From Bacteroidales bacterium (lineage in GTDB: Bacteria > Bacteroidota > Bacteroidia > Bacteroidales > UBA932), in contig JALNXR010000144.1 in assembly GCA_023230265.1 (NCBI GenBank), forward strand, positions 1 to 5,767: DNA of 5,767 nucleotides, given 5' to 3'. The translations under genes were made by a program, and so were the position numbers. Below are positions 1 through 5,727 of this stretch, piece after piece. The notes below the pieces were generated by a model. The model was given only the letters and a program-made list of their open reading frames with translations, had not been told where the DNA came from and made no database searches. How positions within the stretch are numbered: the stretch's first letter is position 1; every line of letters starts with the position of its first letter.

Positions 1-151
1 TGCATACTACCAGGCAAAAGTGTGCTCTAATGGTATAGTTGAGATGAGTAACGGACAGGATGTGTTCGGAAAAACCATGATACTGGCTGTATTTCCGGAA
101 TTGTATGCAATTCTTGCTTTTGCAGCAACTTTTCTGGCGTTGCCGGCTTAG
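1..151 (+). CDS. atpK: V/A-type ATP synthase subunit K (rotor ring proteolipid), C-terminal 49 residues
   Basis: The reading frame is open from the window edge (first full codon at base 2) to TAG at 149-151, so the 5' part of the gene lies outside the window. The visible end carries YQAKV, then a DVFGKTMILAVFPELYAIL segment, and finishes in a hydrophobic helix. This is the last hairpin of the V-type ATPase K/c subunit. The Glu in FPELYA is the expected ion-binding carboxylate of the membrane rotor. The Gln in YQAKV lies 29 residues before it, the same spacing I recall for Gln110 and Glu139 in the Na+ site of Enterococcus hirae NtpK. The protein would sit in the inner-membrane ring and couple ion flow to ATP synthesis or hydrolysis. 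A hairpin follows 20 bases after the stop, so this is probably the last gene of a V-ATPase operon. The family call is fairly firm; ion specificity is not settled. Confidence 0.85.
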   Translation, partial: AYYQAKVCSNGIVEMSNGQDVFGKTMILAVFPELYAILAFAATFLALPA

Positions 152-170
152 TTGAATTAATCAGAATATT

Positions 171-209
171 GGGTGTTAGGGTAAAAATTATTACCTTGAC
201 ACCCATATT
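171..209 (+). terminator. Hairpin terminator after atpK
   Basis: GGGTGTTAGGGTAA (171-184) pairs with TTACCTTGACACCC (191-204) around a 6-base A/T loop. The result is a continuous 14-bp stem if two G-U pairs and one A-U pair in the middle are counted. The tail, ATATT, is A/T-rich but not a clean U-run. It most likely terminates the V-ATPase operon. Because it ends only 35 bases before the glmM start, it could instead act as a leader structure or attenuator. Confidence 0.6.
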
Positions 210-239
210 TATTACAATGCTTATATAAATAAGTTTAAG

Positions 240-1634
240 ATGACATTAATCAGATCAATATCGGGGATAAGAGGTACCATAGGCGGAAGACCTGGAGAGG
301 GACTCACCCCTTTGGATATTGTCAGATATACAACAGCATTTGCATTTTTGCTCAGAGAGAAACCTCCTGTAGACTGCAGATACCGGGTGGTAGTGGCCAG
401 GGACGCAAGGGTCTCGGGACCGGTATGCAGCAGTCTGGTTACAGGAACACTCATATCCTGCGGGATTGATGTGATTGATGCAGGCATGGCCTCCACTCCT
501 ACCGCAGAGATGGCAGTAATCTTTGAGAAGGCTGACGGAGGTATTATTCTTACTGCATCCCATAATCCGGGAGAGTGGAACGCTCTCAAACTTTTGGGAA
601 GCAATGGAGAATTCATAAGTGCATCTCAGGGAGAACGTCTCCTGGAGACAGCTGCCCTTGAGGATCGTTTTCAATATGCCGGGGTAGAATCTCTGGGAAA
701 GGTTGTCAGTAAAGATTTCGGGATGTCTCATATAGGAGCAGTCATGAGTTACCCGCTCACTGATGCAGAAAATATCTACCGGTCAGGTATGAAAGTGGTT
801 GTAGATGGAGTAAATTCTGTCGGAGGAGTAATAATTCCGGTTCTTCTGGAACAGATGGGGATTAACTGTATAAAAATCAACTGTGAACCCAATGGCCTTT
901 TTGCCCATAATCCGGAACCGCTGGTTGAACATCTTACAGAATTATCAGAAGCTGTAAAGATCCACAAGGCAGATCTGGGCATTGCCGTGGATCCTGATGT
1001 GGACCGTCTTGCTCTCTTTTGTGAGGATGGCACTCCGTTCGGAGAGGAGTACACACTTGTAGCTGCTGCAGATTATGTGCTATCCAGAAGGCCGGGAAAC
1101 ACTGTCTCCAACCTCTCCTCCACAAGGGCTTTGAGAGATATAACCGAATCGTCGGGAGGCAGATACTATGCCTCCGCAGTCGGGGAGGTGAATGTTGTGG
1201 AGATGATGAAGAGTGTATCGGCTGTTATCGGAGGAGAAGGAAACGGAGGTGTTATCGTTCCTGATCTTCACTACGGCAGGGATGCACTTATAGGTGTAGC
1301 CCTCATTCTCAGTTCCCTGTCAGAAAAAGGTTGTAAGGCCAGCACACTAAGAGACAGTTTTCCCAGGTACCACATCTCCAAAAAGCGATTTGAGTTGCCT
1401 GATATTGAAACTTCCGGGAATATATTAAGTTACCTTAAGGAAAAATTCAGAGATGAGAAGATCACTGATATTGATGGTGTTAAAATTGAATTTGAGAGTG
1501 AAAGGAGCTGGATACACATCAGAAGATCAAACACAGAACCAATAATCAGGATCTACTCAGAAGCCCCTGACCGGGAAAAGGCCGGGACACTCGGGAGTGA
1601 TATTATCAGATTAATCAGAGAGAGAATCAAATAA
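240..1634 (+). CDS. glmM: Phosphoglucosamine mutase (alpha-D-phosphohexomutase family)
   Basis: This 464-residue cytoplasmic enzyme is expected to convert glucosamine-6-phosphate to glucosamine-1-phosphate on the route to UDP-GlcNAc, peptidoglycan and LPS. All four family signatures are present: the phosphoserine loop TASHNP with Ser107; the Mg-binding loop DPDVDR (Asp251, Asp253, Asp255); the sugar-specificity loop GGEGNGG (331-337); and the phosphate-binding loop RRSNTEP (428-434). Length is normal. The N-terminus MTLIRSISGIRGT matches family starts directly, which supports ATG 240. No Shine-Dalgarno sequence is seen, as is usual in Bacteroidota. The GGEGNGG loop is typical of the archaeal-like GlmM/PMM branch also common in Bacteroidota, whereas classical bacterial GlmM has GGEQSGH. 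Phosphomannomutase or phosphoglucomutase activity is therefore a real alternative or additional activity. The stop lies 13 bases before the DUF1343 gene, so the two are probably co-transcribed. Confidence 0.9.
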   Translation: MTLIRSISGIRGTIGGRPGEGLTPLDIVRYTTAFAFLLREKPPVDCRYRVVVARDARVSGPVCSSLVTGTLISCGIDVIDAGMASTPTAEMAVIFEKADGGIILTASHNPGEWNALKLLGSNGEFISASQGERLLETAALEDRFQYAGVESLGKVVSKDFGMSHIGAVMSYPLTDAENIYRSGMKVVVDGVNSVGGVIIPVLLEQMGINCIKINCEPNGLFAHNPEPLVEHLTELSEAVKIHKADLGIAVDPDVDRLALFCEDGTPFGEEYTLVAAADYVLSRRPGNTVSNLSSTRALRDITESSGGRYYASAVGEVNVVEMMKSVSAVIGGEGNGGVIVPDLHYGRDALIGVALILSSLSEKGCKASTLRDSFPRYHISKKRFELPDIETSGNILSYLKEKFRDEKITDIDGVKIEFESERSWIHIRRSNTEPIIRIYSEAPDREKAGTLGSDIIRLIRERIK

Positions 1635-1647
1635 TAATTGATAAAGT

Positions 1648-2883
1648 ATGTTTTCATTCAGAACAACTCCATTACTTGAACAGACAGATACAATTCTCAG
1701 AAGCGGACGCCTGGGACTTTTCTGCAACCAGACAAGCTGGCATCCGGAAAACGGGGAGTATCTGTATGAAACCCTCTTTAACAAAGGATTGCTTAAGAGG
1801 GTGTTTGTTCCGGAAGAGGGACTTTTTGGTGAGTACTCAGAGTTCAAATTAAAGGATAACGAATTTCCTTACAATAATATATGCTTGAACAAATGTGGAT
1901 TTGAGTCCCTTTACAAAATTGCGGCAGATTCTGTAATTATCAATTCAGATAAGCTTAAAGACCTTGATGGACTGATAATTGATCTACAGGATACAGGTGT
2001 CAGGTACAGCCGGTTCAACTCTGTATTGTCTGCCCTTTTTCTCACTCTTAAAAAGAGGAACATTAACCTCTCCGTTTACATCATCGACAGATTGAATCCA
2101 CTTGGACGGCAGGTTGAAGGGACCATGCTCAGAAAGGAGTACCAATCCTCTTCCGGAGTTGAAGGTATTCCTCACAGGCACGGTCTGACACTGGGAGAAC
2201 TTGCCAACCTTTTGTACAACGAGCAGAATGACAAGTTCCCGCTGCATATTATATCCAGCAATGCAGAGCTTGTTTCAAAATCTCTTTTACCCTGGAGTAT
2301 ACCTCCTGACAACGATATGCCAGGCCTTTTCTCTCCTTTTTTCTATGCAGGGCAGTATCTGTGGTGTGTAACCAACGTAAGTGGGGGAAGAGGGACACTA
2401 AGACCTTTTGAACAGTTCGGGGCACCTTTTATGTCATCGCTTACAGATTACAATATCAGAAATGGATTCAGGAACTGGAATGATCCCGGACACCCTCTCT
2501 ACGATCCGGCTGTATATATAAGATGGCAGAGATTTATCCCTTCTTCCGGAAAGTATAAGGGTGAACTTTGCTTTGGTTTTCAGCTGCATCCTGTTCCCGG
2601 TGTACAATACCATTCACTGGCACACAATTTGCGGATTATGCGGTTCACAGTTGAAAACTGCAGGGAATTCTCCTTTGCCCCAATAGCCACAGGTGAATCT
2701 GTAAAAGGGACAAAGAGAGGTGCGGCAGAACTTATCCTTGGAGATAAAATACTTCTGGATTACACTCAGGGGAAGTTAGATTGGATTGAAGCAAAGGAGC
2801 ACATTAAGGTTGAGGAGCAGAAGTGGATAAGAAAAGCCAGAAAATTTCTTTTGTATGATGATCAACTGTTCAGATGCAAATAG
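1648..2883 (+). CDS. DUF1343 protein, NamZ-like (GH171) exo-N-acetylmuramidase relative
   Basis: The 411-residue product belongs to the DUF1343/YbbC family, whose characterised member NamZ removes MurNAc from the non-reducing end of peptidoglycan chains (GH171). Family motifs in order are NQT (27-29), PEEGLFGE (55-62), DLQDTGVRY (112-120), DRLNPLG (147-153) with VEG (156-158), HRHGLTLGELA (176-186), SGGRGT (245-250) with RPFEQFGAP (252-260), and GFQLHP (310-315). The usual PEHG motif reads PEEG here (His to Glu at residue 57), and the stretch before DLQD is diverged from typical members. No signal peptide is visible: the N-terminus MFSFRTTPLLEQ is polar, so the protein may be cytoplasmic, unlike secreted NamZ. 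It lies between glmM (13-base gap) and the yccA-like gene (14-base gap), which suits a role in amino-sugar or wall turnover. Family membership is firm; the exact activity is inferred. Confidence 0.82.
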   Translation: MFSFRTTPLLEQTDTILRSGRLGLFCNQTSWHPENGEYLYETLFNKGLLKRVFVPEEGLFGEYSEFKLKDNEFPYNNICLNKCGFESLYKIAADSVIINSDKLKDLDGLIIDLQDTGVRYSRFNSVLSALFLTLKKRNINLSVYIIDRLNPLGRQVEGTMLRKEYQSSSGVEGIPHRHGLTLGELANLLYNEQNDKFPLHIISSNAELVSKSLLPWSIPPDNDMPGLFSPFFYAGQYLWCVTNVSGGRGTLRPFEQFGAPFMSSLTDYNIRNGFRNWNDPGHPLYDPAVYIRWQRFIPSSGKYKGELCFGFQLHPVPGVQYHSLAHNLRIMRFTVENCREFSFAPIATGESVKGTKRGAAELILGDKILLDYTQGKLDWIEAKEHIKVEEQKWIRKARKFLLYDDQLFRCK

Positions 2884-2897
2884 TTAATTGATTAGAT

Positions 2898-3653
2898 ATG
2901 GCAAATCCGGTATTGAGTGAAAGTATATTTAGAAAAACCCAAGCAACAGAGAGTTACAGCCTGAGTATGAGTGTAAAAGGAACAGCAACCAAAGCTCTTA
3001 TTATGGTTATTATGGTTCTGGCCGGAGCTCTCTATACCTGGAAGATCGCATTCCAGAGCATTGATCCTGCTGCAGTCAAACCATGGATGTGGGGAGGTGC
3101 CATAGGCGGTTTTGTGCTGGCTCTGATAATAAGTTTTAAACCGGTATGGGCACAGTATCTGGCGCCACTGTATGCCGTGCTTCAGGGGCTCTTTCTTGGA
3201 GCAATATCAGGAATCTACAGCCAGGCTTTCGTACAACAGGCCCCCGGTATAGTGATGAATGCCACTCTGCTTACAATAATCACATCTGTTGTTATGCTTC
3301 TGGTGTACCGGATGCGGATAATCAGGGTAAACGGCAACTTCATAAGAGTAATTACAATAGCAACCGGTGCAATAGGATTATACTATCTTGTCTCGATTCT
3401 TCTGGGACTCTTTGGAGTGAATATTACCATGCTGCATGACAGTTCACCGCTGAGCATAGGCATAAGCCTTGTTATTGTGGCTGTGGCAGCATTCAGTCTT
3501 CTGGCTGATTTCCATTTTATTGAGAACGCATCAGCCTCAGGAGCTCCAAAATATATGGAGTGGTATGGTGCCTTTGGCTTAACGGTTACGATTATCTGGC
3601 TCTATCTGGAGATACTGAGGTTGCTTGCCAAATTTGCAGGCAGCCGTGATTAA
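2898..3653 (+). CDS. Bax inhibitor-1/YccA family membrane protein (BaxI_1 type)
   Basis: The product has 251 residues with seven predicted membrane segments at about 31-51, 65-80, 88-108, 118-138, 150-172, 186-205 and 222-245, plus a short cytoplasmic N-terminus beginning MANPVLSESIFRK. The NPVLSE..F opening, LLADFHFIEN (201-210) and WLYLEILRLL (234-243) are typical of the bacterial BI-1/YccA branch. Relatives such as BsYetJ are pH-sensitive calcium-leak channels with two acidic residues in the last helices. Asp204 and Glu238 are the likely counterparts here, by inference. The start 14 bases after the DUF1343 stop suggests it is the last gene of the glmM unit. The start ATG has no Shine-Dalgarno. 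The biological role in bacteria is poorly defined (envelope stress or ion homeostasis), so no gene symbol is given. Confidence 0.88.
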   Translation: MANPVLSESIFRKTQATESYSLSMSVKGTATKALIMVIMVLAGALYTWKIAFQSIDPAAVKPWMWGGAIGGFVLALIISFKPVWAQYLAPLYAVLQGLFLGAISGIYSQAFVQQAPGIVMNATLLTIITSVVMLLVYRMRIIRVNGNFIRVITIATGAIGLYYLVSILLGLFGVNITMLHDSSPLSIGISLVIVAVAAFSLLADFHFIENASASGAPKYMEWYGAFGLTVTIIWLYLEILRLLAKFAGSRD

Positions 3654-3654
3654 T

Positions 3655-3685
3655 TTTGGCTGTTAATAAATATTTTGTACTTTTG
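3655..3685 (+). promoter_or_regulatory. Bacteroidetes-type promoter for rpmE2
   Basis: TTTG at 3655-3658 and TACTTTTG at 3678-3685 match the -33 TTTG and -7 TAnnTTTG boxes with a 19-base spacer, the textbook spacing for the Bacteroidetes primary sigma factor. The -33 box begins two bases after the yccA-like stop codon. Transcription would start around 3690, giving a leader of about 20 bases before the rpmE2 ATG. Confidence 0.8.
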
Positions 3686-3710
3686 CAACCCCATAATAAT
3701 TTTAAAAGAG

Positions 3711-3962
3711 ATGAAAAAAGGAATACATCCCGAAAACTACCGCCTTGTAGCTTTCAAGGATATGTCAAATGACCATATGTTTATCACAAGGTCATGCGCA
3801 AACACAAAAGATACTATTGTTCATGAAGGAGTTGAATACCCTCTGATAAAAGTGGAAATATCAAACACTTCACACCCCTTCTATACCGGTAAGATGAAAC
3901 TTGTGGACACAGCTGGACGCGTTGACAGGTTCCTGAACAGATACAAAAATATTAAGAAGTAA
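3711..3962 (+). CDS. rpmE2: 50S ribosomal protein L31 type B
   Basis: This 83-residue protein of the large ribosomal subunit is recognisable end to end: MKKGIHPENYRLVAFKD at the start, EGVEYPLIKVEISNTSHPFYTGK in the middle (39-61), and the basic tail GRVDRFLNRYKNIKK (69-83). It has a single cysteine (Cys29) and lacks the paired CxxC zinc ligands of type A L31, so it is the zinc-independent type B form. ATG 3711 is chosen because family members begin MKKGIHP; upstream in-frame codons from a TTG at 3675 lie within the promoter and do not resemble L31. The gene has its own promoter and a strong terminator, so it is most likely monocistronic. Confidence 0.96.
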   Translation: MKKGIHPENYRLVAFKDMSNDHMFITRSCANTKDTIVHEGVEYPLIKVEISNTSHPFYTGKMKLVDTAGRVDRFLNRYKNIKK

Positions 3963-3983
3963 TTTTAAGGGAACTGGCTTAAT

Positions 3984-4018
3984 ACAGGCTGTCTGTGATC
4001 AGACAGCCTGTTTGCTTT
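3984..4018 (+). terminator. Rho-independent terminator after rpmE2
   Basis: ACAGGCTGTCTG (3984-3995) pairs perfectly with CAGACAGCCTGT (4000-4011) around the tetraloop TGAT, giving a 12-bp stem. The T-rich tail TTTGCTTT ends at 4018. It starts 21 bases after the rpmE2 stop and separates rpmE2 from the DUF2400 unit. Confidence 0.92.
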
Positions 4019-4049
4019 AAGATATTAACAGCTATCATATTATCTGATT

Positions 4050-4766
4050 ATGACTGATCAAAGCGGAGGTAAATGTATAAAAGAGCTGGCAGAGAGGTAT
4101 AACAATCCGGTTTTCTTTCAAAATGACCCTGTTTTGTTTCCAAGACACTTTTTTGAGTTATTTCTTAAGGGTAAGGCTACTCTGCAGGATGTGGAGATAG
4201 CCGGAATTGTAGCCTCATATCTTGCGTGGGGAAGAAGAGAGCTCATCATCAGGGACTGCAGAAGAGCATTTGATGAAATGGGTTGGCAACCTTATGATTA
4301 TGTAAGGAAAGGTCTCTATAAAAGTGAGGCACAAAGTCTCCACAGAACCATAAAGTGGAGCGATTTTGCAAGGATCTGTTCAAATCTAAGGGAGTACTAT
4401 TCCAGATGTACAACTCTGGAAAAAGCAGATGTCACGAGCATCAGGGAGAGGATATTCGGCCAGAAAGCCGATCCCCGTGCAACAAACAAAAAGATTCATT
4501 TATTTCTCAGGTGGATGGTACGCAATGATGGGATCGTTGATCTGGGAATATGGAGAGAGACAAGTCCTGCAGATCTTATAATACCTATGGATGTTCATGT
4601 CCACAGAAGTGCTCTTATGCTCGGGATAACAAAGAGGAAGAGCAACGATATTATAACCGCTGTTGAGATAACAAAATATCTTTCAAAACTGTTTCCCGGT
4701 GATCCCTGCAAAGGAGATTACGCCCTCTTTGCCCATGCTGTTTCAAATATTAAAATTAATCGTTAA
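4050..4766 (+). CDS. DUF2400 / TIGR02757 family protein
   Basis: The 238-residue product matches the uncharacterised DUF2400 (TIGR02757) family, which is widespread in Bacteroidota. Visible family segments are NPVFFQNDPVLFPR (19-32), EIAGIVASYLAWGRR (49-63), HLFLRWMVRNDGIVDLGIW (150-168), LIIPMDVHVHR (176-186), TKRKSND (194-200) and the closing DYALFAHAVS (223-232). The protein is soluble and largely helical, with no signal peptide. The IIPMDVHVHR segment resembles the VDTHxxR segment holding the catalytic Asp of HhH-GPD DNA glycosylases such as Nth, which would make Asp181 its counterpart. No LPGVGxKTA hairpin with the glycosylase lysine is seen, so enzymatic activity is uncertain. Length is near the family norm. 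No convincing promoter was found between the rpmE2 terminator and the ATG. The kinase gene begins 11 bases downstream, implying co-transcription. Confidence 0.85.
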   Translation: MTDQSGGKCIKELAERYNNPVFFQNDPVLFPRHFFELFLKGKATLQDVEIAGIVASYLAWGRRELIIRDCRRAFDEMGWQPYDYVRKGLYKSEAQSLHRTIKWSDFARICSNLREYYSRCTTLEKADVTSIRERIFGQKADPRATNKKIHLFLRWMVRNDGIVDLGIWRETSPADLIIPMDVHVHRSALMLGITKRKSNDIITAVEITKYLSKLFPGDPCKGDYALFAHAVSNIKINR

Positions 4767-4777
4767 ATTTGGCAGAT

Positions 4778-5347
4778 ATGAACAAACTCTTTGTCATCTC
4801 AGGTTGTAACGGGGCGGGTAAAACTACTGCTTCCTACACGATTTTACCTGAAATGTTAAAGTGTAAGGAGTATGTGAATGCAGACGAGATAGCACGTGGA
4901 ATATCCCCTTTTAAACCGGAGACAGTTGCGATACAGGCGGGAAAGATTATGCTTCAACGTATTAGGGAGCTCATTGCCAACGGCACAGATTTTGCACTTG
5001 AAACTACGTTAGCCACAAGGACTCATGCCAAGATGATCAGGTTTGCCCAGGATAACGGTTACGTGGTGACACTGGTTTTTTTTTGGCTGAATATGCCCGG
5101 ACTTGCTATCGAACGGGTTAAGATGAGAGTGGCCACAGGAGGGCACAATATTGATGAGAAAGTAATTAAAAGAAGATATGATCTGGGGATTAAAAATCTG
5201 TTTACACTCTACATACCTTTATGTGAGTACTGGATGATAATCAACAACTCAACCATACCTTCGGAGCTTATTGCCGAGGGGGGTAAAAAACTAGAACCAA
5301 AAATTTATAACAAACAAACCTACAACAAATTATTAAATCATGGGTGA
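4778..5347 (+). CDS. Zeta-toxin-like P-loop kinase (COG4185-type ATPase)
   Basis: The 189-residue cytosolic protein opens with strand MNKLFVIS and a Walker A loop GCNGAGKTT (Lys15, Thr16). Zeta-type elements follow: NADEIARGISPF (34-45) with Asp36, the likely counterpart of the catalytic Asp of zeta toxins; FALETTLATR (72-81); ERVKMRVATGGHNI (112-125); and KRRYDLGIKNL (131-141), which supplies the phosphate-contacting arginines. Zeta toxins phosphorylate UDP-N-acetylglucosamine or related nucleotide substrates; the substrate of this chromosomal branch is unknown. ATG 4778 is preferred to TTG 4769 because the P-loop strand begins directly after it and ATG is the stronger start. The gene follows DUF2400 by 11 bases and overlaps the next small gene by 8. 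A T9 tract at 5076-5084 lies inside the coding region. The fold call is firm; toxicity is inferred. Confidence 0.85.
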   Translation: MNKLFVISGCNGAGKTTASYTILPEMLKCKEYVNADEIARGISPFKPETVAIQAGKIMLQRIRELIANGTDFALETTLATRTHAKMIRFAQDNGYVVTLVFFWLNMPGLAIERVKMRVATGGHNIDEKVIKRRYDLGIKNLFTLYIPLCEYWMIINNSTIPSELIAEGGKKLEPKIYNKQTYNKLLNHG

Positions 5348-5495
5348 GACTGAGACAAAAGAACTCAGAGATAACATTCTCAGCGGTTTAGACATCTCCT
5401 TTCAACGGCTGATTCAGGAAAAGAAGAAGAGTAATGCAGAACTGGTCTTTTCCAATAAAGGAAAAGTTGTAAAAGTGAAAGCTAAAGAGCTTTAA
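5340..5495 (+). CDS. Small 51-residue protein overlapping the zeta-like gene, possible antitoxin
   Basis: ATG 5340 lies within the last codons of the kinase gene (8-base overlap) and the frame runs to TAA 5493-5495. The product is short, charged and soluble. An N-terminal half, GETETKELRDNILSGLDISF, looks amphipathic and helical; a lysine-rich linker follows; and the C-terminal part, ELVFSNKGKVVKVKAKEL (34-51), reads as a beta-hairpin. The pattern of a helix with (I/L)xxGLxxSxxxLI followed by K-rich and VxxxGKxVxV segments resembles, from memory, small partner proteins encoded next to zeta-like ATPases. The overlap implies translational coupling to the kinase, and a terminator follows 40 bases later. 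That supports a real gene and a partner or antitoxin role, but the function is inferred from position only. The toxin-first order is less usual for such pairs. Confidence 0.72.
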   Translation: MGETETKELRDNILSGLDISFQRLIQEKKKSNAELVFSNKGKVVKVKAKEL

Positions 5496-5534
5496 CAAGA
5501 CGCCAATAATTGAGACATAAGCTGATGATGTCCT

Positions 5535-5569
5535 AAATGCTGTCCGGTGTAAAACAGGGCAGCATTTTT
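5535..5569 (+). terminator. Rho-independent terminator closing the DUF2400-kinase unit
   Basis: AAATGCTG (5535-5542) pairs with CAGCATTT (5560-5567), and the stem extends inward by a T-G pair and two C-G pairs to 5545/5557. The loop can close further through TGT/ACA. A T-rich tail (TTTTT, then AATTTT) follows. It lies 39 bases after the small-gene stop and ahead of the tRNA promoter. Confidence 0.9.
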
Positions 5570-5602
5570 AATTTTCTGCAGGCTTTTTATTTACCGCCGT
5601 GA

Positions 5603-5631
5603 TTGCGGCTTAATAATTTTTGTTAAATTTG
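5603..5631 (+). promoter_or_regulatory. Bacteroidetes-type promoter for tRNA-Gly
   Basis: The -7 box TAAATTTG (5624-5631) matches TAnnTTTG exactly. A TTG at 5603-5605 can serve as the -33 element with an 18-base spacer, slightly short of the usual 19-21. The start of transcription would fall only a few bases before the tRNA at 5642, as is common for tRNA genes with minimal leaders. Confidence 0.7.
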
Positions 5632-5641
5632 CAGTCCGTTT

Positions 5642-5714
5642 GCGGTAGTAGCTCAGTTGGTAGAGCATCAGCTTCCCAAGCTGAGGGTCGCGAGTTCGAA
5701 CCTCGTTTACCGCT
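5642..5714 (+). tRNA. tRNA-Gly, anticodon CCC
   Basis: A complete 73-base cloverleaf is present. The acceptor GCGGTAG (5642-5648) pairs with TTACCGC (5707-5713) with one terminal G-U. The D-arm is GCTC...GAGC. The anticodon stem is TCAGC/GCTGA with loop TTCCCAA, placing CCC at 5675-5677. The T-arm is GCGAG-TTCGAAC-CTCGT. The discriminator base is T, as expected for bacterial glycine tRNAs. CCA is not encoded (the DNA reads CAAAA after the discriminator), so it must be added by nucleotidyltransferase. It decodes GGG glycine codons. Confidence 0.97.
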
Positions 5715-5727
5715 CAAAAAACAAGCC

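Noticed and set aside
196..226. TTGACA with TTATAT as an E. coli-like sigma-70 promoter for glmM
   Set aside because: The TTGACA lies inside the hairpin stem, the spacing is 19 bases, and the other promoters in the window follow the Bacteroidetes consensus instead.
221..1271. Several long open frames on the minus strand opposite glmM
   Set aside because: They are antisense to a gene with complete family motifs and show low-complexity compositions without recognisable domains; they are shadows of the coding strand.
3146..3439. A 97-codon plus-strand frame inside the yccA-like gene
   Set aside because: It lies wholly within the membrane protein in another frame, shows no family resemblance and has no separate signals.
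4019..4049. Possible promoter for the DUF2400 gene
   Set aside because: The stretch is A/T-rich but contains no TAnnTTTG box at the right distance from a TTTG; no site can be supported.
4769..4777. TTG start adding three residues (MAD) to the zeta-like kinase
   Set aside because: ATG 4778 directly precedes the P-loop strand and is the stronger start codon; no ribosome binding site favours the TTG.
5594..5608. Short inverted repeat CCGC/GCGG upstream of the tRNA
   Set aside because: A 4-bp stem with a 7-base loop is too weak to call an operator or terminator, and it overlaps the -33 region of the tRNA promoter by chance-level sequence.
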